Below, piece by piece: positions 50,753-60,536 of a stretch of 64,000 nt of DNA. How positions within the stretch are numbered: the stretch's first letter is position 1; every line of letters begins with the position of its first letter. The position numbers were made by a program, and so were the translations under genes. The stretch is from NCBI RefSeq assembly GCF_014534645.1, contig NZ_JACVQF010000101.1:1-64000 (forward strand), in the 5' to 3' direction. This stretch comes from Streptomyces griseicoloratus. Its GTDB lineage: Bacteria > Actinomycetota > Actinomycetes > Streptomycetales > Streptomycetaceae. The notes beneath the pieces are model-generated. The model did no database searches, was not told the DNA's origin, and saw only the letters and a program-made list of their open reading frames with translations.

Positions 50753-51014
50753 TCAGAAATGGGATTCCAGCGGCGCGGAAACAGGCTTTCCTTTTTCTTG
50801 ATGTCCAACGAATCCCGGATAAACCGAATCACCCGGCCCGGAAGCGGTTAACACGACCCACCGTCCGACTCGTTTCGGAGTTGTGTGAACGGCCGTGATA
50901 TCGAGTCGAACAGCGTATGAACTCCGGAACCGCACCGGCTCCGGATCTTCCCGACGATCACCGCACGACCCGTCAGCACCCGCCCCGCGTGCCCACCAGG
51001 CAAGGGAGACCACC
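50753..51014. promoter_or_regulatory. Intergenic region before the A-T-TE operon
   Basis: A less GC-rich stretch with the AAGGGAG ribosome site of the synthetase at 51002-51008. Further left, on the other side of the small ORF, an inverted repeat GTTGAC / GTCAAC (50349-50354 and 50368-50373) could be an operator. No definite promoter was placed. Confidence 0.35.
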
Positions 51015-53816
51015 GTGCACACCATGCGCCAGAAGACCATCGCCGACCTTCTGCTGCACGCCGCCCGGCACCACCCCGGCTCGGGCGTTCGCCACTGCCT
51101 CGGCGGAGCGTCGGCCGGCTTCGTGGACCAGAGCTACGCCGAACTCCGCGACGACGCACTGCGGCTGCTCACCGGTCTGCGCGAGCGCGGGCTGCGCCCG
51201 GGCGACAAGGTCGTCCTGCTGCTGGAGCGCCCGAGAGACTTCCTCACCGCCTTCTGGGCAGCCGTCCTCGGCGGTCTCGTCCCCTGCCCCCTGGCCCCGC
51301 TCGGCGCCGACCCGGAACGCGGTGCCGCCCAGCTCCGCCACGTGCACACCCTGCTCGACGGCCCCCTCGTCGTCACCGCCGGCCGCGGACACGGCCTGCC
51401 GCGGGTGGAGGGCCTCACGGTCGCCTCGCTCGACGAGCTGCGCACGGACCGGATCGCCGAGCCCCACGACGGCGCCCGGCCCGGCGACACCGCGGTGCTC
51501 GTGCTCACCTCCGGGTCCACGGGGAACTCCAAGGCCGTCATCCTCACGCACGCCAATCTGCTGGCGTCCATGGCGGCGAAGAACGGCCACCAGCGGCTGA
51601 CCGCCGACGACACGAGTCTCAACTGGGTCTCCTTCGACCATGTCGCGGCTCTCCTGGAGGGCCACCTGTTCCCGTTGTCCACCGGCAGCCGTCAGCTGCA
51701 CGTGGAGCCCCGTGTCGTCCTCGGCGAGCCCCTGGAGTTCCTGCGGCTGATCTCCCGGCACGGCGTGACGATGACGTTCACCCCCAACTTCCTGCTGGGT
51801 GCGCTGCTGTCCGCCGCGGACCGCCTGGACGACACCGGTGAGCGGCTCGACCTGTCCCGGCTGCGGCACATCGTCAGCGGCGGCGAGGCGGTGGTGTGCG
51901 CCACCGGCGAGGCGTTCCTCGACCGGTTCGCGCCCCACGGCCTGGCCCGCGACGTGCTCTGGCCCGCTTTCGGGATGACCGAGACCTGCGCCGGCAGCAT
52001 CTACTCCCGGGGGGCCTTCCCGGACGCCGACCGGGGTCAGGAGTTCGCCGCCCTCGGCACGCCCGTCGAGGGGCTGCGCATACGCGTCGCCGACGGCGAG
52101 GACCGTGCGCTGCCCGACGGCGAGATCGGCGAACTGCAGCTGACCGGACCCATGATCACGCCGGGGTACCACAACAACCCGCGGGCCACCGCCGAGGCGT
52201 TCACCGCCGACGGCTGGTTCCGCAGCGGCGACGTGGGGTGGATCGACGACGGCCGGCTGACCCTCATCGGCCGCAGCAAGGACAGCATCATCGTCAACGG
52301 CGTCAACTACTTCAGCCACGAGCTCGAGACCACCCTGGAGCAACTGCCGGGCGTGACCGCCTCCCATGTCGCGGTCTTCCCCACCCGCGCGCCCGGTGAC
52401 GACACCGAGCGGGTCGTCGTCGCGTTCTGCCCACAGGGCGCCGACGGGGAGACGGGCGGCGCCGTCGACGAGGGCACGCTGTACAAGGCACTCGTGGCCA
52501 TCCGCAACACCGTGGTGCTGCACTGGGGTTTCCGTCCCTCGCTCGTCCTGCCGCTGCCGCGCGAGGCGTTCCCCAAGACCAGTCTCGGCAAGACCCAGCG
52601 CGCCCTGATGCGGCGCCGCCTGGAGTCCGGCGCGTACGACGACGTACGGCAGGCCGTGGCCGGCCTCACGCTGCGCATGCTGGGCGGCTACACCCCGCCC
52701 GCCGACGGCACCGAGCGCGTCCTCGCCGAGATCTACGCCGACATCCTCGGCGCCGACCCCGCCACGATCGGCGCCGACGCCAACTTCTTCGACCTGGGCG
52801 GCACGTCGCTCGACATCCTGCGGCTGCGCAGCAGGGTCGCCCAGCGGCTGGGCGCCGTCGGGCTGGAGGTCATCACCGTGCTGCGGTCTCCCACCGTGCG
52901 CAGCCTCGCCCGGCACCTGGCCACCACCGCCCCGGGCCCGGCGCCCTCCTACGACCCGGTGGTGCCGATGCAGACGAGCGGCACCAAGACCCCGCTGTTC
53001 TGCGTCCACCCCGGGGTCGGCGAAGTCCTGGTCTTCGTCAACCTCGCCCAGTACTTCACGGGTGACCGCCCCTTCTACGCGCTGCGCGCCCGCGGGTTCA
53101 ACGAAGGCGAGAAGCCCTTCGCCACCTTCGACCAGATGGTGGACGCCTACGCCGCCGCCATCCGCGCCCGCCAGCCGCACGGCCCCTACGCCGTGGCCGG
53201 CTACTCCTTCGGCGGCGCCGTCGCCTTCGAGATCGCGAAGGTACTGCGCGACCAGGGGGAACGGGTCGACTTCGTCGGCAGCTTCAACCTGCCGCCGCAC
53301 ATCAAGTACCGCATGGAGGAACTGGACTTCGCCGAGACGGCCGTCAATCTGGCGTTCTTCCTCGCCCTGATCGACGGCGAGCAGTCCCGCCGGCTGCCCG
53401 GCGAGCTGCGCGGGCTGCCGGTCGAGGAGCAGATCGACCGTCTCGTCGGCCTCTTCCCGCCCGACCGGATGACCGAACTCGACCTGGACGCCGAGAAGTT
53501 CGGCGCCTGGGCGGAACTCGCCAACGCCCTGACCGATCTGGGCCGCGACTACCGCCCGAGCGGCAGCGTGCCGTCGATGAGCGTCTTCTACGCCACTCCC
53601 CTGCGCGGCACCAAGCAGGACTGGCTCGACAACGAGCTGCGCCGCTGGGACGAGTACACGACCGAGCCCAACCGCTACATCGAGGTGCCCGGTGAGCACT
53701 ACACGCTGATGGGCCCGCGCCACGTGGCGTCGTTCCACGCGGCCCTGCGCCGGGAGCTGGACCGCGCCCTCGCCGACGCCGACGCCGCTCGCCCGCGGCC
53801 GGACGGCACCCGCTGA
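51015..53816 (+). CDS. A-T-TE NRPS-like synthetase (no condensation domain)
   Basis: 933 residues. The A domain (about 1-560) carries [17 protein letters not shown] near 165, [46 protein letters not shown] and the A10 lysine in [11 protein letters not shown] domain has [15 protein letters not shown] near 595. The thioesterase has its nucleophile in [12 protein letters not shown] near 730 and a distal His in [12 protein letters not shown] near 895. The layout matches terphenylquinone/furanone synthetases such as atromentin synthetase or EchA, which activate an aryl 2-keto acid and let the TE dimerise it, though the A substrate cannot be fixed by eye. GTG 51015 is chosen because AAGGGAG lies 6 nt upstream; ATG 51024 is possible. 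It heads an operon with the epimerase and SnoaL genes. Confidence 0.9.
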   Translation: MHTMRQKTIADLLLHAARHHPGSGVRHCLGGASAGFVDQSYAELRDDALRLLTGLRERGLRPGDKVVLLLERPRDFLTAFWAAVLGGLVPCPLAPLGADPERGAAQLRHVHTLLDGPLVVTAGRGHGLPRVEGLTVASLDELRTDRIAEPHDGARPGDTAVLVLTSGSTGNSKAVILTHANLLASMAAKNGHQRLTADDTSLNWVSFDHVAALLEGHLFPLSTGSRQLHVEPRVVLGEPLEFLRLISRHGVTMTFTPNFLLGALLSAADRLDDTGERLDLSRLRHIVSGGEAVVCATGEAFLDRFAPHGLARDVLWPAFGMTETCAGSIYSRGAFPDADRGQEFAALGTPVEGLRIRVADGEDRALPDGEIGELQLTGPMITPGYHNNPRATAEAFTADGWFRSGDVGWIDDGRLTLIGRSKDSIIVNGVNYFSHELETTLEQLPGVTASHVAVFPTRAPGDDTERVVVAFCPQGADGETGGAVDEGTLYKALVAIRNTVVLHWGFRPSLVLPLPREAFPKTSLGKTQRALMRRRLESGAYDDVRQAVAGLTLRMLGGYTPPADGTERVLAEIYADILGADPATIGADANFFDLGGTSLDILRLRSRVAQRLGAVGLEVITVLRSPTVRSLARHLATTAPGPAPSYDPVVPMQTSGTKTPLFCVHPGVGEVLVFVNLAQYFTGDRPFYALRARGFNEGEKPFATFDQMVDAYAAAIRARQPHGPYAVAGYSFGGAVAFEIAKVLRDQGERVDFVGSFNLPPHIKYRMEELDFAETAVNLAFFLALIDGEQSRRLPGELRGLPVEEQIDRLVGLFPPDRMTELDLDAEKFGAWAELANALTDLGRDYRPSGSVPSMSVFYATPLRGTKQDWLDNELRRWDEYTTEPNRYIEVPGEHYTLMGPRHVASFHAALRRELDRALADADAARPRPDGTR

Positions 53817-53863
53817 ACGCGCCCGCCTTGACCACCGCACACACGCAGATGGAGGACACAGAC

Positions 53864-54802
53864 ATGCTGAAGGGCAAGAAGATCCTGGTCACCGGCGGCA
53901 CCGGCCAGGTGGCCCGGCCGGTCGCCGAGGCACTCGCCGAGCACAACGAGGTGTGGTGCCTCGGCCGGTTCGGCGCACCGGGCGTCCGGCAGGAACTGAA
54001 CGAGCGGTCCATCGTCACCCGGCCGTGGGACATGACGGATTCCTCGGGCGGGTCCCTGGAGGGCGTGCCCCAGGACTTCACCCATGTCATCCACTCCGCC
54101 GTGCTGCGCGGCGACGACGGCGACTGCAACGCCGCCGCGGAGATCAACGCGGCGGCGACCGGCCGGCTGATGACGCACTGCAGAACGGCCGAATCGTTTC
54201 TGTTTGTCTCGACAGGCGCCCTGTACGCCCGTCGGACCCTCGATCACGCCTACACCGAGAGCGACCGGGTCGACGCGGTCGCCGACTGGCTGCCGGCCTA
54301 CCCGGTGGGCAAGCTCGCCACCGAGGGCGCGGTGCGCGCCTTCGCCCGGGTGCTCGGCCTGCCCACGACCATCGCCCGCCTGAACATCGCCTACGGTCCG
54401 GGGGGCTACGGCGGGGTGCCGATGCTGTACTTCCGGCGCATGCTCGCCGGCGAGGAGATCCCGGTGCCGCTCGACGGGCAGAACTGGTGCTCCCCGCTGC
54501 ACACGGACGACATCGTCGCCCAGGTGCCTCATCTGTGGCGAGCGGCCGCCGTCCCGGCCACGCTGGTCAACTGGGGCGGGGACGAGGCCGTCGGCATGAC
54601 GGACTGCGTCCGCTACATGGCGGAGCTGACCGGCGTGCCCGCGAAGCTGGTGCCGAGCCCGGTCACCCGGGAGACGTACCGGTTCGACCCGACCCTGCGC
54701 CGGTCCCTGACCGGCCCCTGCACGGTCTCCTGGCGGGACGGCGTCCGCCGCACCCTCGAGGCCCACTTCCCCGAGCACGTCCGCCGGCCGGCCCACGTCT
54801 GA
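53864..54802 (+). CDS. NAD-dependent epimerase/dehydratase (extended SDR)
   Basis: 312 residues. The N-terminal Rossmann motif is [18 protein letters not shown], the active-site Ser lies in [11 protein letters not shown], and the YxxxK dyad is in [10 protein letters not shown]. Family members act on nucleotide sugars or reduce/dehydrate carbonyl substrates. Its position 47 bp after the A-T-TE synthetase suggests that it modifies that product. ATG 53864 has GGAGG 8 nt upstream. Confidence 0.9.
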   Translation: MLKGKKILVTGGTGQVARPVAEALAEHNEVWCLGRFGAPGVRQELNERSIVTRPWDMTDSSGGSLEGVPQDFTHVIHSAVLRGDDGDCNAAAEINAAATGRLMTHCRTAESFLFVSTGALYARRTLDHAYTESDRVDAVADWLPAYPVGKLATEGAVRAFARVLGLPTTIARLNIAYGPGGYGGVPMLYFRRMLAGEEIPVPLDGQNWCSPLHTDDIVAQVPHLWRAAAVPATLVNWGGDEAVGMTDCVRYMAELTGVPAKLVPSPVTRETYRFDPTLRRSLTGPCTVSWRDGVRRTLEAHFPEHVRRPAHV

Positions 54803-54816
54803 GGAGCACCGCGTCC

Positions 54817-55263
54817 ATGTCGAACCCCACACCCGCCGACTCCGCGCCGGACTCCGCCCCCGCGCCCGCGTCACCCAACGTCGGTCTGATCCAGGCCGCC
54901 TACCGCGCCTTCCACGCCCGTGACGTCCAGGGCCTGCTCGGCACCCTCGCGCCCGACGTGCACTGGGTCCACCCCGACGGCATGGCCGACTACGAGCTGG
55001 GCGGCACCAAGTACGGGCACGACGGCGTACGGGAGTTCCTGGCCCGGGTGCCCGGCGTGCTGGGCGGAATGCGGCTGGAGCCGCGAGAGTTCGTCGAGGC
55101 CGGGGACCGCGTCGTCGTCTTCGGTGAGCGGTACGTGACCTCCGTGCGCGGGCGCACCGAGCGGATGAAGTTCGTGCACTCCTGGACACTGCGCGACGGC
55201 AAGGTCGCCGTCATGGAGGACATCTTCGACACGGTGCTGCTGCACCGCCTCATCGAGAGCTGA
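54817..55263 (+). CDS. SnoaL-like / NTF2-fold protein
   Basis: 148 residues. After an Ala/Pro-rich start, the NTF2-like cone fold is recognisable (NVGLIQAAYRAFHARDVQGLLGTLAPDVHW, GHDGVREFLARVPGVLGG, FVHSWTLRDGKVAVMEDIFDT). Members include SnoaL cyclases, ketosteroid-isomerase-like enzymes and small hydroxylases. It lies 14 bp after the SDR gene in the same operon, so a tailoring role for the A-T-TE product is likely. The ribosome site is GAGGAG. Confidence 0.88.
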   Translation: MSNPTPADSAPDSAPAPASPNVGLIQAAYRAFHARDVQGLLGTLAPDVHWVHPDGMADYELGGTKYGHDGVREFLARVPGVLGGMRLEPREFVEAGDRVVVFGERYVTSVRGRTERMKFVHSWTLRDGKVAVMEDIFDTVLLHRLIES

Positions 55264-55303
55264 CCGCGAGCCGGCCGGGAAGCCGTCCCGCGGCCACCGC
55301 CCG

Positions 55304-55328
55304 GGGGCCCGTCACACGGACGGGCCCC
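55304..55328. terminator. Bidirectional terminator hairpin
   Basis: A perfect 10-bp stem GGGGCCCGTC (55304-55313) with its complement at 55319-55328 around ACACG. It lies between the SnoaL gene and the convergent LysR gene and overlaps the LysR stop. Confidence 0.75.
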
Positions 55329-56322
55329 TCCGCTCACGCTCACCCCGGCCCGACGTCCCCCGGCCCGACGCCCGACGCCACACCACGGCGTCCTCGGGCA
55401 ACTCGTCCACCGCGTGGCGCACCTCGGTGATGACGGCGTCGACGGCCGGCCGGTCCAGGTGGCCGCTGCGGACCACCAGCGACAGGTGGCGGACCAGCTC
55501 CGGGCCGTCGAGGGCGACCCGGCGCACCGGATACCCCGGCCGGTCGGGCACCAGGTCCGGCATCAGCGAGACGCCCCAGCCGAACGAGACGAGCCCGAGC
55601 ACGGCATGGGGGTCGCTGGTGCGGGCCACGACGTCGGGTGCGAAACCGGCCTGGGCACAGGCGTGCAGCGCGAGGGCGCCGAGGCCGGAGTCCGTGGTCA
55701 GCACCCAGGGCTGTCCGGCGTACCCGGCGAGCGTGCGCGGCAGCGGGCGCCGGTCCCCGGGGCCGGGACGCGCCCCCGGGGCCGCCTCCTCGGGGCCGAC
55801 GACCAGCCGCACCCGGTCCCCGACGAGCGGCTCCTCGTGCAGCCCGGCGACGGACGGTTCCGGCACGTGGTCGTAGCGCACCGCGAGCGCGAGGTCGACC
55901 TCGCCGAGCCGGACGGCCTCGCGGGTCCCGCCGACGGGCAGTCCCCGCAGAACGATCTTCAGGTCGGGATGGGCCCGCCGCACCCGGGTCAGCGCGGGCA
56001 CCAGCATCGCGGGCCCCTCGTGGAACGGGACGCCGACCCGCAGCTCGCCGCTCACCCGGCCGCTCAGCGCCGCCAGTTCGGACTCCGCGGCCTCCAGCCC
56101 GATGAGGATGCGCTCGACGTGCTCGACCAGCATCCGGCCCGCCGCGGTCAGAGACGCCCGGCCCTTCCCCCGGTCCAGCAGCTCCGCACCGGTCTCCGCC
56201 TCCAGGGTCGACAGCTGCTGCGAGACCGCGGACCGCGTGTAGTTGAGGGCCTCCGCGGCCGCCGCGATCGACCCTCGGGCCTGGACTTCGCGCAGCAACA
56301 CCAGTTTTCGAACGTCAAGCAC
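55312..56322 (-). CDS. LysR-family transcriptional regulator (full length)
   Basis: 336 residues from GTG 56322 (VLDVRKLVLLREV is the usual start of this subgroup; ATG 56394 gives 24 more). The winged helix is GSIAAAAEALNYTRSAVSQQLSTLE. The effector domain runs from ELRVGVPFHEG to the C-terminus, with an Arg-rich tail. It is divergent from the flavodoxin-fold oxidoreductase gene, the normal arrangement for a LysR target. Confidence 0.92.
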   Translation of the reverse strand: MLDVRKLVLLREVQARGSIAAAAEALNYTRSAVSQQLSTLEAETGAELLDRGKGRASLTAAGRMLVEHVERILIGLEAAESELAALSGRVSGELRVGVPFHEGPAMLVPALTRVRRAHPDLKIVLRGLPVGGTREAVRLGEVDLALAVRYDHVPEPSVAGLHEEPLVGDRVRLVVGPEEAAPGARPGPGDRRPLPRTLAGYAGQPWVLTTDSGLGALALHACAQAGFAPDVVARTSDPHAVLGLVSFGWGVSLMPDLVPDRPGYPVRRVALDGPELVRHLSLVVRSGHLDRPAVDAVITEVRHAVDELPEDAVVWRRASGRGTSGRGERERRGPSV

Positions 56323-56453
56323 CTTGTGTCCCGTCAATTCCGCTAACGCCCACCGTCGTCGACCACCACGTCGTTCCGCGCGACTCGGGCCCATCCGATC
56401 GCTTGAATGGTGTTGTCTTGTACCTGCTCCTGCACAAAAGGAGTCGTCCGCGC
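56323..56453. promoter_or_regulatory. Divergent LysR / oxidoreductase control region
   Basis: 131 bp with the strong AAAGGAG ribosome site (56437-56443) of the oxidoreductase. LysR proteins bind T-N11-A boxes in such regions, but I could not pick one with confidence. Confidence 0.4.
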
Positions 56454-57119
56454 ATGCTCACTCTGCTCCACCTCGACTGCAGCGCGCGCCCCGAATCGGT
56501 CTCCGCACAGATCACGGCGGAGTTCGCCGCGGCCTGGCGTGTGGCGCATCCGGAGGGCCGACTCCTCCAGCGGAACCTGGCCCGGCATCCCGTCCCGCAC
56601 ATCGACGGCGCCCACATCGAGACCGTCACCCGGCTGGAGACCGCGGGCATCGTGGAGCTGGAGGAGGCGCGGCATGCGGCACGCACGCTGACCGAGCGCC
56701 GGTCGTGGAGCACGACCTGGAAGCTGATCGACGAACTCCTCCTCGCGGACGTGCTGGTGATCGGTCTTCCGGTGTACCACCTGTCGGTCCCCTCCGTCTT
56801 CAAGGCCTGGCTCGACAGGATCGGCATCCCGCCACTGTTCGTCTCCCCCAAGACCGGCCGGGGACCGCTGTCCGGCACCCGGGTCGTGGTGGCCACGGCA
56901 CACGGCGCGGCCTACGGGCAGGACGTGCCGCACGACGACTTCCTGGAGCCCCATCTCCGGGCGGTGTTCCGTGCGCTCGGTCTCGCCGACGATCTCGTCT
57001 TCCTGCGCGCCGAGATGACCAAGGCCGGGCACGTGCCCTGGCTCGCCCCGTTCCGGGCCGCCGCGCAGGGCTCATTGGAGCAGGCGATCGAGAGCGCCCG
57101 CGAGGCGGCGCGCCGCTGA
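56454..57119 (+). CDS. Flavodoxin-fold NAD(P)H oxidoreductase (azoreductase-like)
   Basis: 221 residues. LTLLHLDCSARPESVSAQIT matches the FMN phosphate-binding start of AzoR/NQO-type flavodoxin-fold enzymes, with LLADVLVIGLPVYHLSVPSVFKAWLDRI and TRVVVATAHGAAYG as later FMN-contact segments. Such enzymes reduce quinones or azo compounds with NAD(P)H. If the A-T-TE operon makes a quinone, this would be a sensible companion, but that is inference. AAAGGAG precedes the ATG. Confidence 0.9.
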   Translation: MLTLLHLDCSARPESVSAQITAEFAAAWRVAHPEGRLLQRNLARHPVPHIDGAHIETVTRLETAGIVELEEARHAARTLTERRSWSTTWKLIDELLLADVLVIGLPVYHLSVPSVFKAWLDRIGIPPLFVSPKTGRGPLSGTRVVVATAHGAAYGQDVPHDDFLEPHLRAVFRALGLADDLVFLRAEMTKAGHVPWLAPFRAAAQGSLEQAIESAREAARR

Positions 57120-57125
57120 GGGCGC

Positions 57126-57141
57126 GGCCGCACGTGCGGCC
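57126..57141. terminator. Palindrome between convergent genes
   Basis: GGCCGCACGTGCGGCC is a perfect 16-bp palindrome 7 nt after the oxidoreductase stop and before the convergent prenyl synthase end. Confidence 0.45.
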
Positions 57142-57173
57142 ACCGGGCGGTGACGCATGGCCCCGGCGGCGTC

Positions 57174-58202
57174 TCAGTGGGTGCGGGACGCCACGAAGTC
57201 GCACAGTGCGCCGAGAGCGCGCCGCGGTGCTCCCGGCGGCAGTGGGGCCAGCGACGCGCGGGCCCTGGCGAGCCGTTCGGTCATCAGCGCGCGTGCCCGG
57301 TCCACGGCCGGGGACCGCTGCAGGAGGGCGAGAGCCCGGTCGCGGTCCTCGCCCTGCACGCCCCCGGGCCTGCCGAGCAGCCCCCGCAGCTCCTCGTCGC
57401 CGGGGTACACGTCCTCCAGGGCCAGCAGCATCGGCAGTCCGGACACGCCGACTTCGAGGTCCTTGCCCTGCTCCTTGCCCGACTCGCCGACGGACGAGGT
57501 GATGTCGAGCAGGTCGTCGGATATCTGGAAGGCCACGCCGAGGTGCTCGCCGTACTGTTCGAGTGCCTTGCCCACGCCGTGCGGGGCGCCGGCCTGGACC
57601 GCGCCGAGACGCAGGGCGAAGGAGATGAGTGACGCCGACTTGTCGGACACCACGCCGAAGTAGTGGGCCAGGCGGTCCTCCGGCCGGGCGGGGCCGGTGA
57701 ACTCCAGTACCTGGCCCCGGACCAGGCGCTCGGACGCCTCGGCCTGCAGGGGTATCGCCTCGGGCGTGAGTCCGGCCGAGAGCTGGGCGGCCTTGGCGAG
57801 CAGCCAGTTGCCGGACCGGACGGCGACGGTGTTGCCCCAGCACGCGTTCACGCTGGCGACGCCGTGCCGGACACGGGCCTCGTCCATGACGTCGTCGTGG
57901 TGCAGGGAAGCCGTGTGGACCAGCTCGGAGACGACGGCGGCGTCGATGACGCCCGGGCGGCCGAGGTCCCCGAACTCGGCGCCCAGCAGGGTGAGCAGCG
58001 GGCGGAAACGTTTCCCTCCGGCGGTGACCAGATGGCCGGCCACGTCGGCGAGCACCGGCACGGACGGCTCCCGCACGCAGGCCAGCAGCCGGTCCTCGAC
58101 CAGGCCGAGGTTCCGCAGCATGCGGCGCTCCAGCGCCTTCTCCCGCACGGTGAGCCGGGCGACGATGGACCGTCCGCGCACGCGGTCGGTGAGCGCGGGC
58201 AT
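57174..58202 (-). CDS. Polyprenyl diphosphate synthase (trans, long-chain type)
   Basis: 342 residues. All catalytic motifs are present: GKRFRPLLTLL, HTASLHHDDVMDEARVRHG (first Asp-rich motif), SLISF region, and ISDDLLDITSS (second Asp-rich motif). Small residues before the first motif suit long-chain products such as the menaquinone side chain. ATG 58202 has GAGGAGA upstream. A -10-like TAATGT lies near 58251-58256 on the minus strand. It may be the primary-metabolism enzyme from which the degenerate copy at 44.4 kb derives. Confidence 0.94.
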   Translation of the reverse strand: MPALTDRVRGRSIVARLTVREKALERRMLRNLGLVEDRLLACVREPSVPVLADVAGHLVTAGGKRFRPLLTLLGAEFGDLGRPGVIDAAVVSELVHTASLHHDDVMDEARVRHGVASVNACWGNTVAVRSGNWLLAKAAQLSAGLTPEAIPLQAEASERLVRGQVLEFTGPARPEDRLAHYFGVVSDKSASLISFALRLGAVQAGAPHGVGKALEQYGEHLGVAFQISDDLLDITSSVGESGKEQGKDLEVGVSGLPMLLALEDVYPGDEELRGLLGRPGGVQGEDRDRALALLQRSPAVDRARALMTERLARARASLAPLPPGAPRRALGALCDFVASRTH

Positions 58203-58454
58203 CAGGTGTCTCCTCTGGGTCGCGGCCCACGGGCCGGTCCTCTGCGACCCCAACATTAGGAACACGCCCCGGACCGGCCGCAGCGGAACTGTCAGCTACC
58301 GGACACCCGGCAGGAGCCCGACGACCGGAGTTCCCGGCTCACGGCACACCCGACGGCATCAACCTGCCACAACCGCGTCCGCCGCCGCCCGGCGGGGGCC
58401 TCCCTGGGCCCGTACTCGACGGGGTGCGGGCCGTCCCCCGGAGGCAGGCGTCGC
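58203..58454. promoter_or_regulatory. Intergenic region: end of gentisate operon and prenyl synthase promoter
   Basis: 252 bp with a modest GGCCCG/CGGGCC stem near 58406-58432, a weak terminator candidate for the gentisate operon, and a possible -10 for the prenyl synthase near 58253. No gene is seen. Confidence 0.35.
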
Positions 58455-59792
58455 TCACCGGGGGTGTCCTCCGGCCAGGGCGCCGGCCTCCGGCTCGGTC
58501 TCCGGCTCGGCCTCCTGCTCGCCGATGTCGGCCGAGGACAGCGGGATCGGCGTGAACATGGGCGGTTCCTCGTCCGGCGTCAGCGCGGTCGGGCCGTACA
58601 CCCAGTCGGTGAAGGAGTAGTCGTAGGTGTCCCGCGCCCGCATGATCGCGTTGCGCCGGAGCCGGGGCTCCCCGTCGAGGTGCCACAGCTCGCCCCAGGC
58701 GCGGGCCGTGGTCTGCACCCGCCGGCAGTGCTCCACCCGGACCGCCTCGTACGCCGTCAGCACGGCGTCCCAGTCCGGTCGGCCGCCCGCCGGGGCGGCG
58801 CCGGCCCGCAGGGCGTGGTGCCGGGCGAGGACCCAGCCGTCCTCGATCGCCATGATCGCGCCCTGTGCCATGTACTGGAGGGGCGGATGGGCGGCGTCGC
58901 CGAGCAGGGCGATCCGGCCGTGCACCCACGTCTCGACCGGGTCGCGGTCGAGCATCTGCCACCAGCGGTCGCGCCACATCAGCGGGATGCCCTTGCGCAC
59001 GGTGTCGCAGGTGGCCCCGAAGGCCGCGTCGAGTTCGTCGGGCGTGCCCCAGTCGTCGCGGCCGGCCAGCGCCTTGGGCGACTGGAACACGGCGACCTGG
59101 TTGAACATGTCGCCGCCGCGCAGGGCGTACTGGACGAAGTGGCAGCGGGGTCCGACGTAGACGGTGACGTCCTTCTCCGCGATGCCGTTGTCCCGGACCC
59201 GCTCGATCGGGACGGCGGCCCGGTAGGCGACGTAGTCGGAGCTGACCACGTCGTCGCCGACCAGTGTGCGGCGGGCCACGGAGTGCAGCCCGTCGGCGGC
59301 GACGACCAGCGGCGCCTCCTCCGTGCTGCCGTCCTCCAGGCGGACCCGGGCGCCGCCGTCGGTGTGCTCGTAGTCGACGACGGTCCGGTCGGTCAGCAGC
59401 TCGACGCCGGCGCGTTCGCAGGCGCGCAGGAAGATGCCGTGCAGGTCGCTGCGGTGGATGACCATGTACGGGAAGCCGTAGCGGCGTTCGAGGTCGCGCA
59501 GGTCCAGCCGGGTCAGCTCCCGGGCGTCGAGCGCGTCGCGCATGACCATGTTCTCGGGGACGACGCCGAGGGTCCTGGCCTCCTCCAGCAGGCCGTACTC
59601 GGCGAGGATGCGGGTGCAGTTGGGCGCGATCTGCAGGCCGGCGCCCACCTCGCCGAACTCCTTGGCGCGTTCGAGGACGCGCACGCGCAGGCCCTGGCGG
59701 GCCAGGGCGAAGGCGGCGCTGAGGCCGCCGATGCCGCCGCCGACGACGATCACGTCGGGCCGGCCGCCGGCGGGGCTGGATTCAGGGTTCAT
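58455..59792 (-). CDS. FAD-dependent aromatic hydroxylase (3-hydroxybenzoate 6-hydroxylase-like)
   Basis: 445 residues. The FAD Rossmann motif is VIVVGGGIGGLSAAFALARQG, the NAD(P)H/FAD-binding DG motif is VVAADGLHSVARR, and the second FAD motif is GRIALLGDAAHPPLQYMAQGA. These are group A flavoprotein monooxygenase features shared with salicylate and 3-hydroxybenzoate hydroxylases. Being last in a gentisate operon, it most likely makes gentisate, by 6-hydroxylation of 3-hydroxybenzoate or a related reaction. ATG 59792 has GAAGGAA upstream, and it starts 33 bp after the isomerase stop. Confidence 0.92.
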   Translation of the reverse strand: MNPESSPAGGRPDVIVVGGGIGGLSAAFALARQGLRVRVLERAKEFGEVGAGLQIAPNCTRILAEYGLLEEARTLGVVPENMVMRDALDARELTRLDLRDLERRYGFPYMVIHRSDLHGIFLRACERAGVELLTDRTVVDYEHTDGGARVRLEDGSTEEAPLVVAADGLHSVARRTLVGDDVVSSDYVAYRAAVPIERVRDNGIAEKDVTVYVGPRCHFVQYALRGGDMFNQVAVFQSPKALAGRDDWGTPDELDAAFGATCDTVRKGIPLMWRDRWWQMLDRDPVETWVHGRIALLGDAAHPPLQYMAQGAIMAIEDGWVLARHHALRAGAAPAGGRPDWDAVLTAYEAVRVEHCRRVQTTARAWGELWHLDGEPRLRRNAIMRARDTYDYSFTDWVYGPTALTPDEEPPMFTPIPLSSADIGEQEAEPETEPEAGALAGGHPR

Positions 59793-59825
59793 GATCTGTT
59801 CCTTCGGTGGCGGGGCCGGCCCGGG

Positions 59826-60536
59826 TCAGAGCCAGGCGCCCAGCGTGGGGGCGGGTGTGCCGTCCGCGGTGAGCGGGCCGGCGTCCCGTCCGGTCAGGTA
59901 GGCCGCGATGTCGTGCAACTCGCCCGTGACCAGGGCGGATGCGCCGTCGCCCGGCAGCTCCCAGGCGGCGCCCGCCTCCGGCGCCCGCAGCAGCACGGCC
60001 GGGCCGGGGAGCGCGGCGCGCTTGGCCACCACGTCGTCGCACAGGGCGGTGAGGAAATCGGGCGGCAGATCGGCGAAGGACACGCCGTTCGCCAGGTCGA
60101 CGGCGTGCACGCAGACCTCCCGGGAGCGCAGCCAGGGCACCTCGGTGGCCGGCACGGTCCGGCCCTGCGCGGTGACGACCCGGGCACGCCACTGCTCCTC
60201 GCCTAGCGCGGCCATTCCCTGCTCCAGCGCGCCGGCCGAGTCGCGCAGCCGGGCGACCAGGCGGGCGGCCGGCAGGGCGCGGCCCCGTTCGATGCCGGCG
60301 GCGCGTTCCCCGGGCGAGGCGTACATCGGCGTGGGTTCGCCGGTGGCGGCCCAGTGCACCAGGTTGGACAGCGCCTCGGCGTTGGCGGCGACGTGCGCCG
60401 CCACGTGGGCCCGGCTCCAGCCGGGCAGGGCGCTCGGCGCGGCGAAGGCGTCGTCGTCGAGGTCTGCGGCGGCCTCGAGGACCAGCTCGGTGCCGAGCCG
60501 GGCCCAGCGGTGGGCGTCGTCGAAGGTCCGGCGCAT
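59826..60536 (-). CDS. Mycothiol-dependent maleylpyruvate isomerase
   Basis: 236 residues. The N-terminal DinB-like four-helix part has the metal-binding His pair in LPGWSRAHVAAHVAANAEAL, with VPWLRSREVCVHAVDL as the later conserved segment, as in the Corynebacterium mycothiol enzyme. It converts maleylpyruvate to fumarylpyruvate. ATG 60536 shares a base with the hydrolase stop (TGATG), so it is translationally coupled. Confidence 0.9.
   Translation of the reverse strand: MRRTFDDAHRWARLGTELVLEAAADLDDDAFAAPSALPGWSRAHVAAHVAANAEALSNLVHWAATGEPTPMYASPGERAAGIERGRALPAARLVARLRDSAGALEQGMAALGEEQWRARVVTAQGRTVPATEVPWLRSREVCVHAVDLANGVSFADLPPDFLTALCDDVVAKRAALPGPAVLLRAPEAGAAWELPGDGASALVTGELHDIAAYLTGRDAGPLTADGTPAPTLGAWL

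Noticed and set aside
56323-56394. ATG 56394 as the LysR start
   Set aside because: The upstream 24 residues are Arg-rich and unlike the family start, while GTG 56322 gives the normal LDVRKL opening. It would also use up half of the divergent promoter region.
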